Notes: generated by a model from the sequence alone, not told the origin. A stretch of 64,000 nt of DNA from Phyllobacterium trifolii (GCF_014192095.1 NZ_JACHXN010000007.1:186001-250000), one strand, 5' to 3'. Positions 8,710-17,707 are shown, counted from the first letter of the stretch. A program made the numbers and translations.

Positions 8710-9117
8710 ATGAAGTCAGCTTTGTTAGCGCTGTTTGTGTCGGCTTCAGCTTGCGTGCTCGGCACCTTGCCAGCCATTGCTGCTGAAGATAGTGCAAAAG
8801 TCACGCCCCTCATGCAAAAGGACCTGCCGAATTATCCCGGAAAGGAGGGCCTGATGATATCGGTGGTGTATGAGGGTGGAGGCTCTTCACCAATTCACAA
8901 GCACGACGCAAATGCATTCGTCTATGTCCTCGAGGGCTCGATCGTGATGCAGGTCAAGGGAGAAAAGGAGGTCACCTTGTCACCGGGAGACACCTTCTAC
9001 GAAAGCCCTTCCGACATTCACCTGGTCAGCCGCAACGCGAGCACGACTGAACCCGCGAAATTCATCGTCGTTTTGCTCAAGACCAAGGACGCTCCGGTTG
9101 TCATGCCGGTGAAGTGA
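8710..9117 (+). CDS. exported single-domain cupin
   Basis: A 135-residue protein with a signal peptide (MKSALLALFVSASACVLG, then TLPAIA before AED). The cupin motif 1 region is SPIHKHDANAFVYVLEG and motif 2 is LSPGDTFYESPSDIHLVSRN, giving His ligands for a metal in a small beta barrel. Function is probably periplasmic; small exported cupins are often of unknown substrate. The ATG at 8710 is chosen because it begins the signal peptide and follows an A/G-rich stretch; the frame is open further upstream to 8605 without a site. It sits between the two NAD(P)-binding paralogues, 74 bases behind the first. Confidence 0.85.
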   Translation: MKSALLALFVSASACVLGTLPAIAAEDSAKVTPLMQKDLPNYPGKEGLMISVVYEGGGSSPIHKHDANAFVYVLEGSIVMQVKGEKEVTLSPGDTFYESPSDIHLVSRNASTTEPAKFIVVLLKTKDAPVVMPVK

Positions 9118-9198
9118 CACCATGGCGGATCCAATGGTCTGCTGGTCGTCGCTTCGTATCGGGCGCGCCTAGCAACAGCTGCGAGAGGGATCAAGTTG

Positions 9199-9951
9199 AT
9201 GAGAGTCACGATTATGGGAGCGACAGGACGCGTCGGGACGCACCTCGTGGAAAAACTTGAACAGGTAGGCGTCGAAGTGGCAGCGGCATCCACTTCCCTC
9301 GGAATCAACAGCGTGACGGGGAAAGGTCTCAGGGAAGCTATGACGGGAGCTGATGTTGTCATCGACGTCACCAACGCCGAGTCGTTCGGTGATGGCTCGG
9401 CCCTGGATTTCTTCAAGACGTCTACCCGGAACTTGTTGGCCGTCTCAGCAGAGACCGGGGTTAGGCACTACGTCGCGCTTTCCGTGGTGGGGACACCTCG
9501 CCTTGTCGAGAGCGATTATTTCCGTGCGAAGATGGTGCAGGAAAATCTTATCCGGGCAGCGCGCAGACCCTTCACCATCCTCCATTCCACGCAATTCTTC
9601 GAGTTTATCAGCGGCGTGGTCGACATGGGAGCAGAGGGAGATGCCTTTCGGCTCCCGTCGGCATCGGTAAGGCCAATAGCTGCCTACAACGTCGCCGAAA
9701 TGCTGACAGAATTGGCGATGGGGGCGGCAAGGAACGGTACCGTGGAGATCAGCGGGCCCGAGCAGTTTGGGCTCGATGAAATTGCTCGGATCCACCTCGC
9801 AGCAAACGAAGACACACGCCAGGTCATTACTGACAACAGCGCGCGCTACTACGGCGTCGAATTAAATGACGACACACTGCTTCCACTCAAGGACACGCAT
9901 GTTGGTTCGATGCGCTACGGCGACTGGCTGTACCGCTCGATGGCCAGTTAG
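9199..9951 (+). CDS. NmrA-like NAD(P)-binding oxidoreductase (atypical SDR), copy 2
   Basis: A 250-residue paralogue of the protein at 7880, similar over its whole length: MGATGRVGTHLVEKL dinucleotide site, GINSVTGKGL, YFRAKMVQE and TILHSTQFFEF all align with copy 1. The ATG at 9199 follows GAGAGGGATCAAG; the preceding TTG is not needed. It ends the oxidoreductase-cupin-oxidoreductase unit. The sequences have clearly diverged, so this is not a very recent tandem duplication. Substrate unknown. Confidence 0.85.
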   Translation: MRVTIMGATGRVGTHLVEKLEQVGVEVAAASTSLGINSVTGKGLREAMTGADVVIDVTNAESFGDGSALDFFKTSTRNLLAVSAETGVRHYVALSVVGTPRLVESDYFRAKMVQENLIRAARRPFTILHSTQFFEFISGVVDMGAEGDAFRLPSASVRPIAAYNVAEMLTELAMGAARNGTVEISGPEQFGLDEIARIHLAANEDTRQVITDNSARYYGVELNDDTLLPLKDTHVGSMRYGDWLYRSMAS

Positions 9952-10175
9952 AGGTTGACGTTCCAGGTGTATGGCTCGAGCTAGTCTCCCTCTCGCGTGG
10001 GTGAACGGCTCGTTCGTGGGCAATGCAGACCAAACCACCACAACAGATTTGCCGGCTAAGTTCATCCTCTTCTGGACGACAATCATGACTGCCCGCAGTT
10101 GCAAGCTGCTTGATCATGAGAACTATTTGGGGGAGTATTCCAGAGCATGATTTAAGAGAGCGGAGGGCTTCGGGA

Positions 10176-11009
10176 ATGCGCCGCATTGCATTGACTGTCG
10201 CGCTTCTGCTCGCCGCCATGAATGTGGCCTTCGCCTGGGGACCTTCGGGTCATTCCATTATCGCCGAAATCGCCCGGCTAGCCCCTCTGACATTGCAGCA
10301 TGTCGCAGACTTGCCTCGCAGCGGCGCATCGTTGGCCTCGAGTGCCAGTTGGGCCGACGACGAACGGGCTGGAGACAAGACCACCACCAGATGGCACTTC
10401 GCCGATATCCCTCGAACAGCTCCCGGTTATGATCCCGCGGGCGACTGCGTTCTTGATGCGTCTGATGGCGAGTGCATTATCGCCGCTATAAATAGACAGC
10501 TCGGTATTGTTGCCTGTCCCTCTCTTCCACTCGAACCACGCCGGCGCGCGCTAAAATTCCTCGTGCATTTCCTCAGCGACTTGCACCAACCCCTGCACGC
10601 CATCGACGAAGAAGGCGGCAACTGCGTCAAGGTCACGGTCGTCGCCCAGAAAGGCGTCAACGGCAATATTCCTTTCACTACCAGCCTTCATGCTCTCTGG
10701 GATGTTACTCTCATTGACAAGACCGTATGGTCATGGGGCAGCTACGTGGAACGCCTTGAGAATAGTTGGCTGAAAATCGCAGACGCCAATTCAGTGACTT
10801 GCGGAACGACAATCGATTGGGCCAATGAGAGCCATCAGCTCGCTATCAATATCATGCGCTCTGTCCCGGCCGATGGTGTGCGCGACGACGACTATCGGCG
10901 GGTAAATCTTCCAGTTCTTGATACACAACACAGTCGCGCCGGTTTGCGCCTTGCCAAAACCTTGAACGACGCCTTTGCTAAGGGTGACTGTCCGGCGGGA
11001 CAGGAATAG
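10176..11009 (+). CDS. exported S1/P1-type zinc nuclease
   Basis: A 277-residue exported nuclease. The signal peptide (MRRIALTVALLLAAMNVAFA) is cut directly before WGPSGH, so the mature protein starts with the Trp whose amino group binds zinc in P1 nuclease. All nine expected trinuclear zinc ligands are visible: the N-terminal Trp and His of WGPSGH, Asp of SWADDE, His of RWHFAD, His-Asp-His of VHFLSDLHQPLH, and His-Asp of LHALWD. The family cuts single-stranded DNA/RNA and releases 3'-phosphate from nucleotides. The ATG at 10176 has GGAGGG upstream. It is followed after only 8 bases by the metalloprotease gene, suggesting cotranscription. Confidence 0.92.
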   Translation: MRRIALTVALLLAAMNVAFAWGPSGHSIIAEIARLAPLTLQHVADLPRSGASLASSASWADDERAGDKTTTRWHFADIPRTAPGYDPAGDCVLDASDGECIIAAINRQLGIVACPSLPLEPRRRALKFLVHFLSDLHQPLHAIDEEGGNCVKVTVVAQKGVNGNIPFTTSLHALWDVTLIDKTVWSWGSYVERLENSWLKIADANSVTCGTTIDWANESHQLAINIMRSVPADGVRDDDYRRVNLPVLDTQHSRAGLRLAKTLNDAFAKGDCPAGQE

Positions 11010-11017
11010 GGGATCTG

Positions 11018-12883
11018 ATGGCGAGAAAAACCCCAGAAAACAAGCACCGGCTTTCGCCGGAAACGCGCCGGAGGCTTTATGGTGCACGGCGTTTCTTGCC
11101 ATTGGAGGTGCAGAAGGACACCGACCTTCGCCTGCAGATCGATGTCTATTTCAAAGACCCGCTTGTGGCGAAGAACAATCCTGCCGCGGCCATTGATCAG
11201 AACTTCTTTGTGCCGTGGGAGCCGGGCTTGCGGGACGGACCGACCAGTGCTCGTTTTGCTGTGGTCGATTACGATGCGACTTCCAACACCCTGGAAGCGC
11301 CTGCTGTCTGGGATAGCAAGGCCAATGCCTTTGTCGCACCGAACGGGCGTATCCTCGACGAGAACACCAGCAAGCTACCGCAGTTTCGCCAGCTCAGCGT
11401 GTGGGCAACCGTCCAGCATACGCTCGACTTTTTCGAGAGCGGCTTTGCTCTTGGCCGCCGGATTACCTGGGCTTTCGAAGGCAACCGGCTGATTGTGGTG
11501 CCGCATGCCGGCTATGGCGAAAACGCCTACTATGATCGTCAGAGCAAATCGCTGCAATTTTATTGGTTCGACGGGGAGGATGGGCGCATCTTCACCTGCC
11601 AGTCCAGCGACATCGTCAATCACGAATTCGGTCACGCGGTTCTGGACGGGTTGAGACCCTGTTATTATGAATCCGTTTTGCCGCTAACGGCAGGCTTCCA
11701 CGAGTTCGTTGGCGATCTGACCGCTATTCTCATGGCCTTTCGCAACAATGATTTCCGTAAAGCGATGATCAAGGAGAGCGCTGACCTTGCTGGTGGAACC
11801 CTGTTGTCATCCTTGGCACAGGAGTTCGGCAATGCGGTCATCGGTCAGCCTTATCTGCGCACCGCCGCTAACAAATTGACAATGAGTGACATAAAGAACG
11901 ATCTCCAGCCTCACCGCATTTCGCAGGTGCTGACGGGAGCCTGTTTCGACATCATGGTCAGGCTCTTTGGCAAATACAAGGAACGGATGGACCAACGCTT
12001 TAAGGATAATCCGAAGAGCAAGCCATCACTGCCAAATGCCTTCTGGTACACGATCCAACGCATGCAGATGATGGCGATACAGCCGCTGGATTTTCTGCCG
12101 CCATGCGAAGTTGCGTTCCGTGACTATGCTTTGGCGGTGTTGCGCGCCGAAGAGGTGTCAAATCCAACTGATCCCGATGGCTATCGCGAGATGATGTTCA
12201 ATGTATTTGTCGAGCGCGGTATTCTCGATGAAGCGGATCGCGCGTCCCTCTTGGAACCGGACGCTGTCTTCAATCGCCCTGAACTGACCATTTACCATGA
12301 CATCGACTCGATCGGTGCATCGCGCGGCGGTGCCTATCGTTTTCTCGATGACAATCGTGCCGATCTGTTCATTCCCCCCAACGCCGACCTCATCATCACC
12401 GAGATCGTTCGCGCCAAAAAGCTGACAACGGAATCGCGGCAACTTCCCGACCAGATCGTCGTGCAATACATATGGCGGGAAGATGTCGCACTCGAGGGCG
12501 AGCGCTTCGGCCGCTTTGCCGGTGAGCGAACGAGTATGCTGTGCGGTGCAACGCTCGTCCTGGACCAGAATGGCAACCAGATCCATTGGGCACGCAAACC
12601 CGGCAGCGAGGAGCTTGGTAACAGCCGCGAGCAACGCGCCGAGCGCAACGCCGGGCGCAAGCGTCGCGAGGCATTTCTCGATGCTCTGGCGGCACGGATC
12701 AAATCGGGCATGATCGGCGAGACCGTCGGCGGCGAGCTTGGTCTCCTGGCCCGTGCCATCCCGCCATTCGGGTTCAACCGCGTCGACGGCGAAGTGCGTT
12801 TTCAGCTTTCGCCGCATTTTGCCATTCACGACGATATCGAGGACGACGACATTGGAGGCCGGCAATGGCAGGTAAGCTCCTGA
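11018..12883 (+). CDS. gluzincin-type zinc metalloprotease, no export signal
   Basis: A 621-residue protein with the zinc motif H202-E-F-G-H206 (SDIVNHEFGHAVLDGL) and a second helix HEFVGDLTAI giving E229xxxD233. This HExxH...ExxxD layout is that of thermolysin-like gluzincins, but the rest does not read like M4 proteases and there is no signal peptide, propeptide or C-terminal secretion repeat. About 350 residues follow the catalytic region, with no recognised domain; a basic stretch (RAERNAGRKRREA) lies near residue 550. Its 3' end overlaps the MBL-fold gene by 19 bases, so the two are co-translated and probably act together. Proteolytic activity is inferred from the zinc residues; the substrate is unknown. 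Confidence 0.8.
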   Translation: MARKTPENKHRLSPETRRRLYGARRFLPLEVQKDTDLRLQIDVYFKDPLVAKNNPAAAIDQNFFVPWEPGLRDGPTSARFAVVDYDATSNTLEAPAVWDSKANAFVAPNGRILDENTSKLPQFRQLSVWATVQHTLDFFESGFALGRRITWAFEGNRLIVVPHAGYGENAYYDRQSKSLQFYWFDGEDGRIFTCQSSDIVNHEFGHAVLDGLRPCYYESVLPLTAGFHEFVGDLTAILMAFRNNDFRKAMIKESADLAGGTLLSSLAQEFGNAVIGQPYLRTAANKLTMSDIKNDLQPHRISQVLTGACFDIMVRLFGKYKERMDQRFKDNPKSKPSLPNAFWYTIQRMQMMAIQPLDFLPPCEVAFRDYALAVLRAEEVSNPTDPDGYREMMFNVFVERGILDEADRASLLEPDAVFNRPELTIYHDIDSIGASRGGAYRFLDDNRADLFIPPNADLIITEIVRAKKLTTESRQLPDQIVVQYIWREDVALEGERFGRFAGERTSMLCGATLVLDQNGNQIHWARKPGSEELGNSREQRAERNAGRKRREAFLDALAARIKSGMIGETVGGELGLLARAIPPFGFNRVDGEVRFQLSPHFAIHDDIEDDDIGGRQWQVSS

Positions 12884-14211
12884 TACGCATGTTTGACGTC
12901 GGCCTTGGCGACTGCATCTATTGCCGGATTCCCGACGGGCATGAGGACGGCCGCGATTTTCACATTCTCATCGATTGCGGCTCGCTAAGCGGCTTGGACT
13001 ACCTCACGGCCGCGCTCGAAAAGCTGAAGATCATGCTACCTGACGATGGAGCCAAGAAGCGGCTTGATCTGCTCATTGTCACGCATCAGCACAAGGACCA
13101 TATCCTGGGTTTCACGCCGGATCCCTGGGCTGACTTTTCTGTCGGCGCATTGTGGATGAGCGCCGCGATGGATCCCGATCATCCGGAGGCCAGGAACGCC
13201 CGACAGCTCCATGCTTTCGCCGGCGGCATGATCAAGCAGGCGCAGCACCTCAACTTCAGTCCGGAACTGGAAGGTCTCTTCGCGGCCTATGCAGCAACGA
13301 ACGATGTGGCGGTGGAGACATTGCAAAAGACCATTCCCGTAAAAAACAATATCAAGCCGGTCTATGTTCATGCGGGCATGGACACCGATGATAAGCTCAA
13401 GCTGCCCTTGAAAAATGCAGCATTGCGGATTCTTGGACCGGAAAACGACATTGACCTTTATTATCTGGGCAAACCTGAAAACCCGTCAATGCACGGTGTC
13501 ATGTCCGTCATGGACGCCGTTGCAAAATTCACGGCGCCGAACACGGCGCCTTCAAAATCCACGCCTCTCCCGACCAATATCGCCGCGGCCGATTTCCGGC
13601 GGTTGCAGTCGCGAATGCTGTCGACAGCACTCGCCTTCGCCGATCTCGATGGCAAGGTGACGAACAATACCAGCGTCGTTCTGCTCATAGAATGGAAGGG
13701 TAAGCGGCTGCTATTTGTCGGCGATGCTGAATGGGACGCGCGTTATGATGAAGGCGAGGCCAACGGTTCGTGGAATGTCATGTGGAACAAGCGACATCCC
13801 GTGTTGGCCAAGCCGCTGGATTTTCTGAAAATCGGCCACCATGGCAGCGAAAACGCTACACCATGGAATGACAATCCGCTGCGCGATCCCGCCAAGCCAA
13901 ATGAGCCGCTCCACATTCTGAACGCCATCCTGCCGAAGAATGGTACCCCAATCGCGTCCGCCGGCGTTTCTACCCGCCGTGGTCAATACAAAACCATACC
14001 GAAGGCGGATTTGCTGGTGGAGCTCGGCAGCCGGGTTGCGACCAAGCGAGACTATGCCAGGGCGTTCAAAAGCGCCCATATCAATACGTCGCTGATCAAC
14101 AAGTTCGACGAGTTCGAGCAAACCTGGTTTGCCTCCCCACAGCCTCTACGCACGGATTTGGAAGATATGTTGAGCGATCGGGGCTTTATCGATATCGAGA
14201 TTTCAGCTTGA
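12865..14211 (+). CDS. metallo-beta-lactamase-fold hydrolase, ComEC/Rec2-like domain
   Basis: A 448-residue soluble MBL-fold protein. It opens with IRMFDVGLGDCIYCRIP, resembling the VGQGDxxLI start of ComEC C-terminal domains. The metal motif is T73-H-Q-H-K-D-H79, with further ligands in LLFVGDAEWDARY and KIGHHGSENATPW. Inserts at about residues 100-240 make it longer than the 250-300 residues usual for this subgroup. No signal peptide or membrane segment. ComEC-like MBL domains act on DNA or phosphodiesters, so a nuclease or phosphodiesterase is a reasonable guess. GGAGG precedes the start, which overlaps the metalloprotease gene by 19 bases. Confidence 0.82.
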   Translation: MAGKLLIRMFDVGLGDCIYCRIPDGHEDGRDFHILIDCGSLSGLDYLTAALEKLKIMLPDDGAKKRLDLLIVTHQHKDHILGFTPDPWADFSVGALWMSAAMDPDHPEARNARQLHAFAGGMIKQAQHLNFSPELEGLFAAYAATNDVAVETLQKTIPVKNNIKPVYVHAGMDTDDKLKLPLKNAALRILGPENDIDLYYLGKPENPSMHGVMSVMDAVAKFTAPNTAPSKSTPLPTNIAAADFRRLQSRMLSTALAFADLDGKVTNNTSVVLLIEWKGKRLLFVGDAEWDARYDEGEANGSWNVMWNKRHPVLAKPLDFLKIGHHGSENATPWNDNPLRDPAKPNEPLHILNAILPKNGTPIASAGVSTRRGQYKTIPKADLLVELGSRVATKRDYARAFKSAHINTSLINKFDEFEQTWFASPQPLRTDLEDMLSDRGFIDIEISA

Positions 14212-14328
14212 TGTTGTACCTGAAGGCGTTGTGATGAGGCACAATGGCCCGTCTGGTATCTGCACTTTGGAAAACCGGGTCTGCGGTCAGGTTCCGCTCA
14301 AGGTGGTCATAGTACTACAGGCGCGTGG

Positions 14329-14359
14329 AAAAAAGACCCTCCCACAAAGGGGGAGGGTC
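14329..14359 (-). terminator. intrinsic terminator of the leftward LuxR gene
   Basis: GACCCTCCC (14335-14343) pairs with GGGAGGGTC (14351-14359) around a seven-base loop. On the minus strand it is followed by six T residues (14334-14329), the form expected downstream of the gene ending at 14421. It may also stop rightward transcripts from the MBL gene, less efficiently. Confidence 0.85.
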
Positions 14360-14420
14360 AGATGCAGGAGCGGCCCCCGTCGCCCCCAACGGCGTTCTAT
14401 TCTTGCTGCCGAACGGCGCT

Positions 14421-15176
14421 CTATGCGATCTCATCAAACATGGCGTTGATTTTGTAAATTGCTTCCGCCCGGTTCGTCGCCCGAACCTTCTTGAGGATAT
14501 TGCGAACGTGAACTTTCACAGTGTTTGGAGCAAGCCTGAGGGCATAGGCAATCGTTTTGTTTGCCTTTCCCTGCCGCAGGACTTCGATGACCTCACGTTC
14601 CCGTCGTGTGAACATTTCCAAACGCTTGGACTGATGGTGGTTGGTTCCGAGGATGCTTTGAATATCATGCAGGTTCTTGGCCGCGACGAAAACACCTCCT
14701 GCCAACGCCATCGATATTGCTTCGATGCAAACAGATATTCCGGCATTGCCTGGAAGGTAGCCATGGGCACCTTGCTGGAGAACGCTCAGGATTTGCTGAA
14801 ATCCGCATAGTTTTGCCTGAACAATGACTGGGACCTTCGGAAATCTCCGAACAAGCGCCCCGATTTCGAGCACAATGGAATTATCCATGAATCTTGAGTC
14901 GTCGACGCATACAAGGATAACCGAAAATGCCGTCGCTTCATATGCCTCTATATCTTCGACAGAGCCATAGGTAGCCATGCGCAGTCCAAGCCCATTCGAT
15001 ATAAGCCCCCTGGAAAGCTGCTCTCGAGCAATGGCACGTCCGTCAATAATGGCAAGGGTCCGTTGTGGACGGGGTTCTGTCGATGCGATGTGGAACGCTG
15101 CACGGCGGGCCGCCGCATGCCGATTGTATACGGCGTGATCAGCATCCGGTATTCGTTCATACATAATTCCTGACAT
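14421..15176 (-). CDS. LuxR/NarL-type regulator with degenerate receiver
   Basis: A 251-residue regulator. The C-terminal LuxR helix-turn-helix is clear: MFTRREREVIEVLRQGKANK, then LAPNTVKVHVRNILKKV. The N-terminal 150 residues fold like a receiver (RTLAIIDGRAIAREQLSRG, VILVCVDDS, GAHGYLPGNAG) but lack the double acidic pocket and the conserved Lys, so phosphorylation in the usual way is unlikely. An unusual ligand, or constitutive activity, is possible. It is leftward, converging on the MBL gene with a terminator between them, and follows an unrecognised ORF. It may regulate the hydrolase genes around it. Confidence 0.85.
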   Translation of the reverse strand: MSGIMYERIPDADHAVYNRHAAARRAAFHIASTEPRPQRTLAIIDGRAIAREQLSRGLISNGLGLRMATYGSVEDIEAYEATAFSVILVCVDDSRFMDNSIVLEIGALVRRFPKVPVIVQAKLCGFQQILSVLQQGAHGYLPGNAGISVCIEAISMALAGGVFVAAKNLHDIQSILGTNHHQSKRLEMFTRREREVIEVLRQGKANKTIAYALRLAPNTVKVHVRNILKKVRATNRAEAIYKINAMFDEIA

Positions 15177-15226
15177 TTTCTTGTCCCCAAAAACTACTCA
15201 TTGACACGTGCTTGCAACATTGAAAT

Positions 15227-15877
15227 TCAATTGCACCACGTTTTGCTGTCGCCGTTTCGGGCGCGGCAAATACGTGCCGAGCGTTCGATCAAAAGCTGCA
15301 TTGCGGCGTAGGAGAGTTTGATTTCTCCTCCTCTGCTTCGCAGTGCGCCGATCTCAGTTAGGCGTTGAACCGCGCGACCATCTATTCGCCGGATCGTTTC
15401 GCCCTGTGACAGGCGGTTCAGTGCTTCCCATTCGTCTATCGATATTTCACGCTTTAAAACCATGTACGTCGAGCTCCGATTATGAATTGCCAGGCAGATA
15501 CTCGCTTCAGTCGAGCTCATCGAAAATAGCGAGAACTGCCGCGGCATGTCCGTTGCTGGTGCTGCCCAGTCACGTTGTTGACAATTGGACACGGTCGAAA
15601 AACGGGTCTCTGCACTGGAGTTAAGATCGAGATATGAATAAGTCGGATCTCCCGCTCCATGGATGCTTTGACGCTTTTGTAAGTGAGGCACAAGCCCGCT
15701 GGCAATTTCGGCCGCTTGATCAATCTGGCAAATGATGACCACCGGTATTTTCTGGTAAGAACTGTTGACATCGGTTTTTCCTCCCGCAGATCGATTGATC
15801 TCCGGATCTATTGTGTTACCGGAGTATTGGTCGATATTACCGGGGGAGGCGTCGCTCAAGCGCTGTCTGACCGTCAA
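15227..15877 (-). CDS. unrecognised protein, possible regulator
   Basis: An open frame of 216 codons, 50 bases upstream of the LuxR gene on the same strand. I do not recognise a family. The C-terminal 80 residues (KREISIDEWEALNRLSQGET, then IRRIDGRAVQRLTEIGALR) look helical, with the feel of a winged-helix or helix-turn-helix unit. The N-terminal half has a short hydrophobic strand (IPVVIICQID) that could be the remains of a receiver-like fold. No signal peptide or metal motif. The start is uncertain; no strong ribosome site is seen. Position and strand support a real gene, but it could be a decayed paralogue of its neighbour. Confidence 0.5.
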   Translation of the reverse strand: MTVRQRLSDASPGNIDQYSGNTIDPEINRSAGGKTDVNSSYQKIPVVIICQIDQAAEIASGLVPHLQKRQSIHGAGDPTYSYLDLNSSAETRFSTVSNCQQRDWAAPATDMPRQFSLFSMSSTEASICLAIHNRSSTYMVLKREISIDEWEALNRLSQGETIRRIDGRAVQRLTEIGALRSRGGEIKLSYAAMQLLIERSARICRARNGDSKTWCN

Positions 15878-15906
15878 TGCACCGTCAAAAATGAAGGATA
15901 AAACGT

Positions 15907-15934
15907 AAAAAGGACCCGCGGGCGGGTCCTTTTT
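15907..15934. terminator. bidirectional intrinsic terminator
   Basis: A near-perfect dyad: AAAAAGGACCCGC (15907-15919) and its complement ending in five T residues (15922-15934). A-tract on one side and T-tract on the other make it work in both directions. It lies 23 bases past the stop codon of the leftward subtilase and separates it from the next leftward ORF. Confidence 0.9.
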
Positions 15935-15956
15935 GGATGTTTTGTCGGGCTTTGTG

Positions 15957-17657
15957 TCAACTGTTCAGCACTACATCGACAGCCGCGGCGGCGTTAAGGA
16001 GTCCCGCTCCAAAGAAATACCTGGGATCGATGACATCTTCGTTGTCCGCATTCATGCAGTCGGGTGTGAGAGGACGAAAACCCGGTCCAACATTGCTGCT
16101 TCGGCTGGACGCTTCCTCGAGGATAGACTTGACAGCTATACCGTCTAGCTTGCCTGACCCACTGTGAACGGCACGATGGGCCCGTTGCACGAGAGCCGCG
16201 ACGCCGCCGACCAAGGCTGCGGCCCCTGACGTACCGCCAAAGCTGGTATAGTAACCGCCACCAATGCCGGGATTATTTGCAGAGGGAAGCAGTGAGGACC
16301 AAGGCGCTTTTCCTTCATCATAACCAAAGACACCCGGAAGGTCCGTGCTGAGAAGGCTGAACTGCGAATAGCAATATTCCTTGCCGGGATCCGCGTTATA
16401 TTCATGCTTGGCGATCAAGGGAGACAGCCGATTGATCCGCAATTGATGGCGATTGAATACCTCGCCATCATCAGAGGGTGCAACGAGGGTTAGACCTTCA
16501 CCATAATTGCTGTAGCCGGACCGGAAACCTTCAACCGTGACTGCGCCGACGGCGACAATCCCGTTGTCGGGAGCTGCAAGGCTCGCTGGATAGATGAGCT
16601 GGCTTTCGCCGCTGTTGCCGGCAGCGCAGATCACCGGAATCTTTCGGCTCACACCAATGATCAAATGTTCGAGGATCGTCCATATGCGGTCCGGATTGGA
16701 ACCCAGCTGCGTTGCCTTGGGCTCGAGTTCCCCTGGTCCCTGTTCTGCCAGGGCGATGCGCGCGAATAGATCCGCAGCATCACGGTTGGCCCAGCGTTCC
16801 AAGTCCGCCTTCAATTCGTTCTTGGGCTGCATGGCGCTTCGCTTCGGATCGGGTATGCCGCGTGGCATGACAATGACGTCAACGTTCTGCGAATATGCAT
16901 AAAGGAATGCGGCAATGAACTGTACGGCATTGTCTTCGAACGAAGTCGTAATATTGACGAGGCGCGAAAAAGGATCAGCGCCAAAATACGGTAACAAATT
17001 GGGATTTTTGTTGGGATGGGTCCCGGTCGAATCCGGACTCGTAAAGATGTCTTCCGGTAGAGACGGAGCGCCGTCCTCCGATGGCAAGGCGGCAGGCTCG
17101 GCCACGATCAAACCGGCACAGGCGGTGCCGTGAGCTGCAAACATCGTGTTCGAATCGAGGATCCGGCGCAGAACGCCATATGAACCGGCATACTCCGCCA
17201 CAATATCGTCCAGGTATTCCTTGTCATCAACCGATAGTCCGAGGTTTCCGAGTCCGGATATGTCGAGTTCGGCAAAGAACGCCTGTTTCTCCTCCTTATA
17301 GGTACTGTTTGTATCGTCGAGGATGGCCAGCGCACGCGCACCGTATCTGTGCGTTGCCAGGTCAATAGAAGCATTCTGATCGATCCGGGTTGCCAGGTTC
17401 GGGTGATCTGGAGATATGCCGACGTCAATGAGCGCTACCCTTGCGGGCGAAATCGAAGCCACACCTGCAATGGTGTCCCAGACAGAGCCGGAAACAACAG
17501 GAGAAGGCGTGATGCGCAGCGCACTTTCATTGTTGGGAGGGATCAGACCACTCGAGGATCCGAAGTCCGCGGTAATCACTCCCAGAGCAGCCAAATGCCA
17601 GAGATAATAATAGCCGGCAGGTGCAGCCTTTGTGTTGTCGGATTGGAGGAGGGCCAT
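15957..17657 (-). CDS. subtilisin-like serine protease (S8), no signal or propeptide
   Basis: A 566-residue S8 peptidase. The catalytic triad is D78 (RVALIDVGISPDHP), H176 (FAAHGTACAGLI) and S477 (SFGGTSGAAALVGG), with oxyanion Asn in ICAAGNSGESQ. There is no signal peptide and no room for an I9-type propeptide, so it appears to be an intracellular, directly active protease. A long insert (residues 90-170) separates Asp from His and another lies between the Asn and Ser. The ATG at 17657 has GAGG six bases upstream; an ATG four codons earlier lacks a site. It is 50 bases downstream of the PAP2-like gene on the same strand and ends at a strong terminator. Confidence 0.9.
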   Translation of the reverse strand: MALLQSDNTKAAPAGYYYLWHLAALGVITADFGSSSGLIPPNNESALRITPSPVVSGSVWDTIAGVASISPARVALIDVGISPDHPNLATRIDQNASIDLATHRYGARALAILDDTNSTYKEEKQAFFAELDISGLGNLGLSVDDKEYLDDIVAEYAGSYGVLRRILDSNTMFAAHGTACAGLIVAEPAALPSEDGAPSLPEDIFTSPDSTGTHPNKNPNLLPYFGADPFSRLVNITTSFEDNAVQFIAAFLYAYSQNVDVIVMPRGIPDPKRSAMQPKNELKADLERWANRDAADLFARIALAEQGPGELEPKATQLGSNPDRIWTILEHLIIGVSRKIPVICAAGNSGESQLIYPASLAAPDNGIVAVGAVTVEGFRSGYSNYGEGLTLVAPSDDGEVFNRHQLRINRLSPLIAKHEYNADPGKEYCYSQFSLLSTDLPGVFGYDEGKAPWSSLLPSANNPGIGGGYYTSFGGTSGAAALVGGVAALVQRAHRAVHSGSGKLDGIAVKSILEEASSRSSNVGPGFRPLTPDCMNADNEDVIDPRYFFGAGLLNAAAAVDVVLNS

Positions 17658-17707
17658 CTTTAACCTCATTTACGCTGGAGGAATCACTGAAGCTGAATGC
17701 ACATCCT

